In this document: positions 5,278 through 5,551 of the stretch, one piece after another
How positions within the stretch are numbered: the first letter of the stretch is position 1
Layout of the letters: each line of letters starts with the position of its first letter
NCBI GenBank assembly: GCA_027083915.1
Contig: JALWML010000203.1
Location: forward strand, 1 to 5,551
Origin: Lysobacterales bacterium
GTDB lineage: Bacteria > Pseudomonadota > Gammaproteobacteria > Xanthomonadales > Marinicellaceae
Reading direction: 5' to 3'
Length of the DNA stretch: 5,551 nt
The notes under the pieces: generated by a model
The model's input: the letters and a program-made list of their open reading frames with translations, nothing else
What the model was told of the DNA's origin: nothing
Databases searched by the model: none
Translations under genes and position numbers: made by a program

Positions 5278-5551
5278 ATAAAGAAATTAATGAATTGTTA
5301 GATATCATGGCGCAATTGCGTCATCCCGAAAAAGGTTGCCCGTGGGATATTGAACAAAGTTTCGCGTCACTTTGCACATACACTATTGAAGAAGCGTACG
5401 AAGTAGCAGATGCAATTGATCAAGGTGATTACGATCACCTGAAAGAAGAGTTGGGAGATTTGCTTTTTCAAGTGGTTTTTTATGCACAAATGGCTAAAGA
5501 AAAAGGTTTGTTTGATTTTAATGATGTGGTGATAAACCTCAATAAAAAGAT
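5274..5551 (+). CDS. mazG: MazG nucleoside triphosphate pyrophosphohydrolase (N-terminal part, runs off right edge)
   Basis: Ninety-two codons are visible. They match the start of the MazG family, cytoplasmic enzymes that hydrolyse NTPs/dNTPs to NMP and pyrophosphate, for nucleotide-pool cleaning and, in E. coli, linked to lowering ppGpp under stress. Recognisable are RHPEKGCPWDIEQSF (residues 16-30), the Mg-binding EExxE (39-43, EEAYE) and ExxD (59-62, ELGD) motifs, and DLLFQVVFYAQMA (62-74). The full E. coli protein has about 263 residues, so roughly two thirds lies beyond the window. The start at 5274 overlaps the kinase stop by 4 bp (ATGA) and has no Shine-Dalgarno sequence close enough, so translation is probably coupled to the kinase gene. 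This places mazG in the two-component operon. Confidence 0.93.
   Translation, partial: MNKEINELLDIMAQLRHPEKGCPWDIEQSFASLCTYTIEEAYEVADAIDQGDYDHLKEELGDLLFQVVFYAQMAKEKGLFDFNDVVINLNKK

Overview
The window looks like ordinary chromosomal DNA from a low-GC gammaproteobacterium. The PhoP/PhoQ-type pair, the MazG and Rpe sequences and the AcnD-associated PrpF all read as gammaproteobacterial, while base composition is AT-rich throughout, most strongly between genes. I cannot fix the genus. A sulfur-oxidising or methylotrophic lineage is compatible but speculative. All recognised genes are on the + strand. I see no RNA gene, CRISPR array, insertion sequence or phage gene.

Region 1 (1-679) holds an unrecognised, probably exported protein. 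Its frame runs off the left edge with what looks like a signal peptide. The frame is interrupted by an amber codon at 527-529, then continues in the same frame for 49 more codons to an ochre codon at 677-679. It may be a single-nonsense pseudogene. Region 2 (680-1917) is a monocistronic-looking prpF (2-methylaconitate isomerase) with its own promoter. No other methylcitrate-cycle gene is adjacent. Region 3 (1918-2681) is a very AT-rich spacer with a consensus -35 box and a 16-bp dyad, followed by rpe (ribulose-phosphate 3-epimerase).

Region 4 (2682-5551) is the most structured part: a probable four-gene operon. Its promoter has an extended -10 preceded by two perfect AATTCAT repeats 11 bp apart, the layout expected for an OmpR/PhoB-family activator site. 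It drives a small exported PepSY-like protein with a long basic Asn/Arg-rich tail, a PhoP-like response regulator, a PhoQ-like histidine kinase and mazG, which overlaps the kinase by 4 bp and leaves the window. The likely logic is that the regulator activates its own operon, the kinase senses an envelope signal, and the small exported protein tunes the kinase. MazG (nucleotide pyrophosphohydrolase) is co-expressed. This wiring is inference from layout. I found no clearly unprecedented system. The best leads are the amber-interrupted gene, the self-regulation site, the rpe dyad and the tailed PepSY-like protein.
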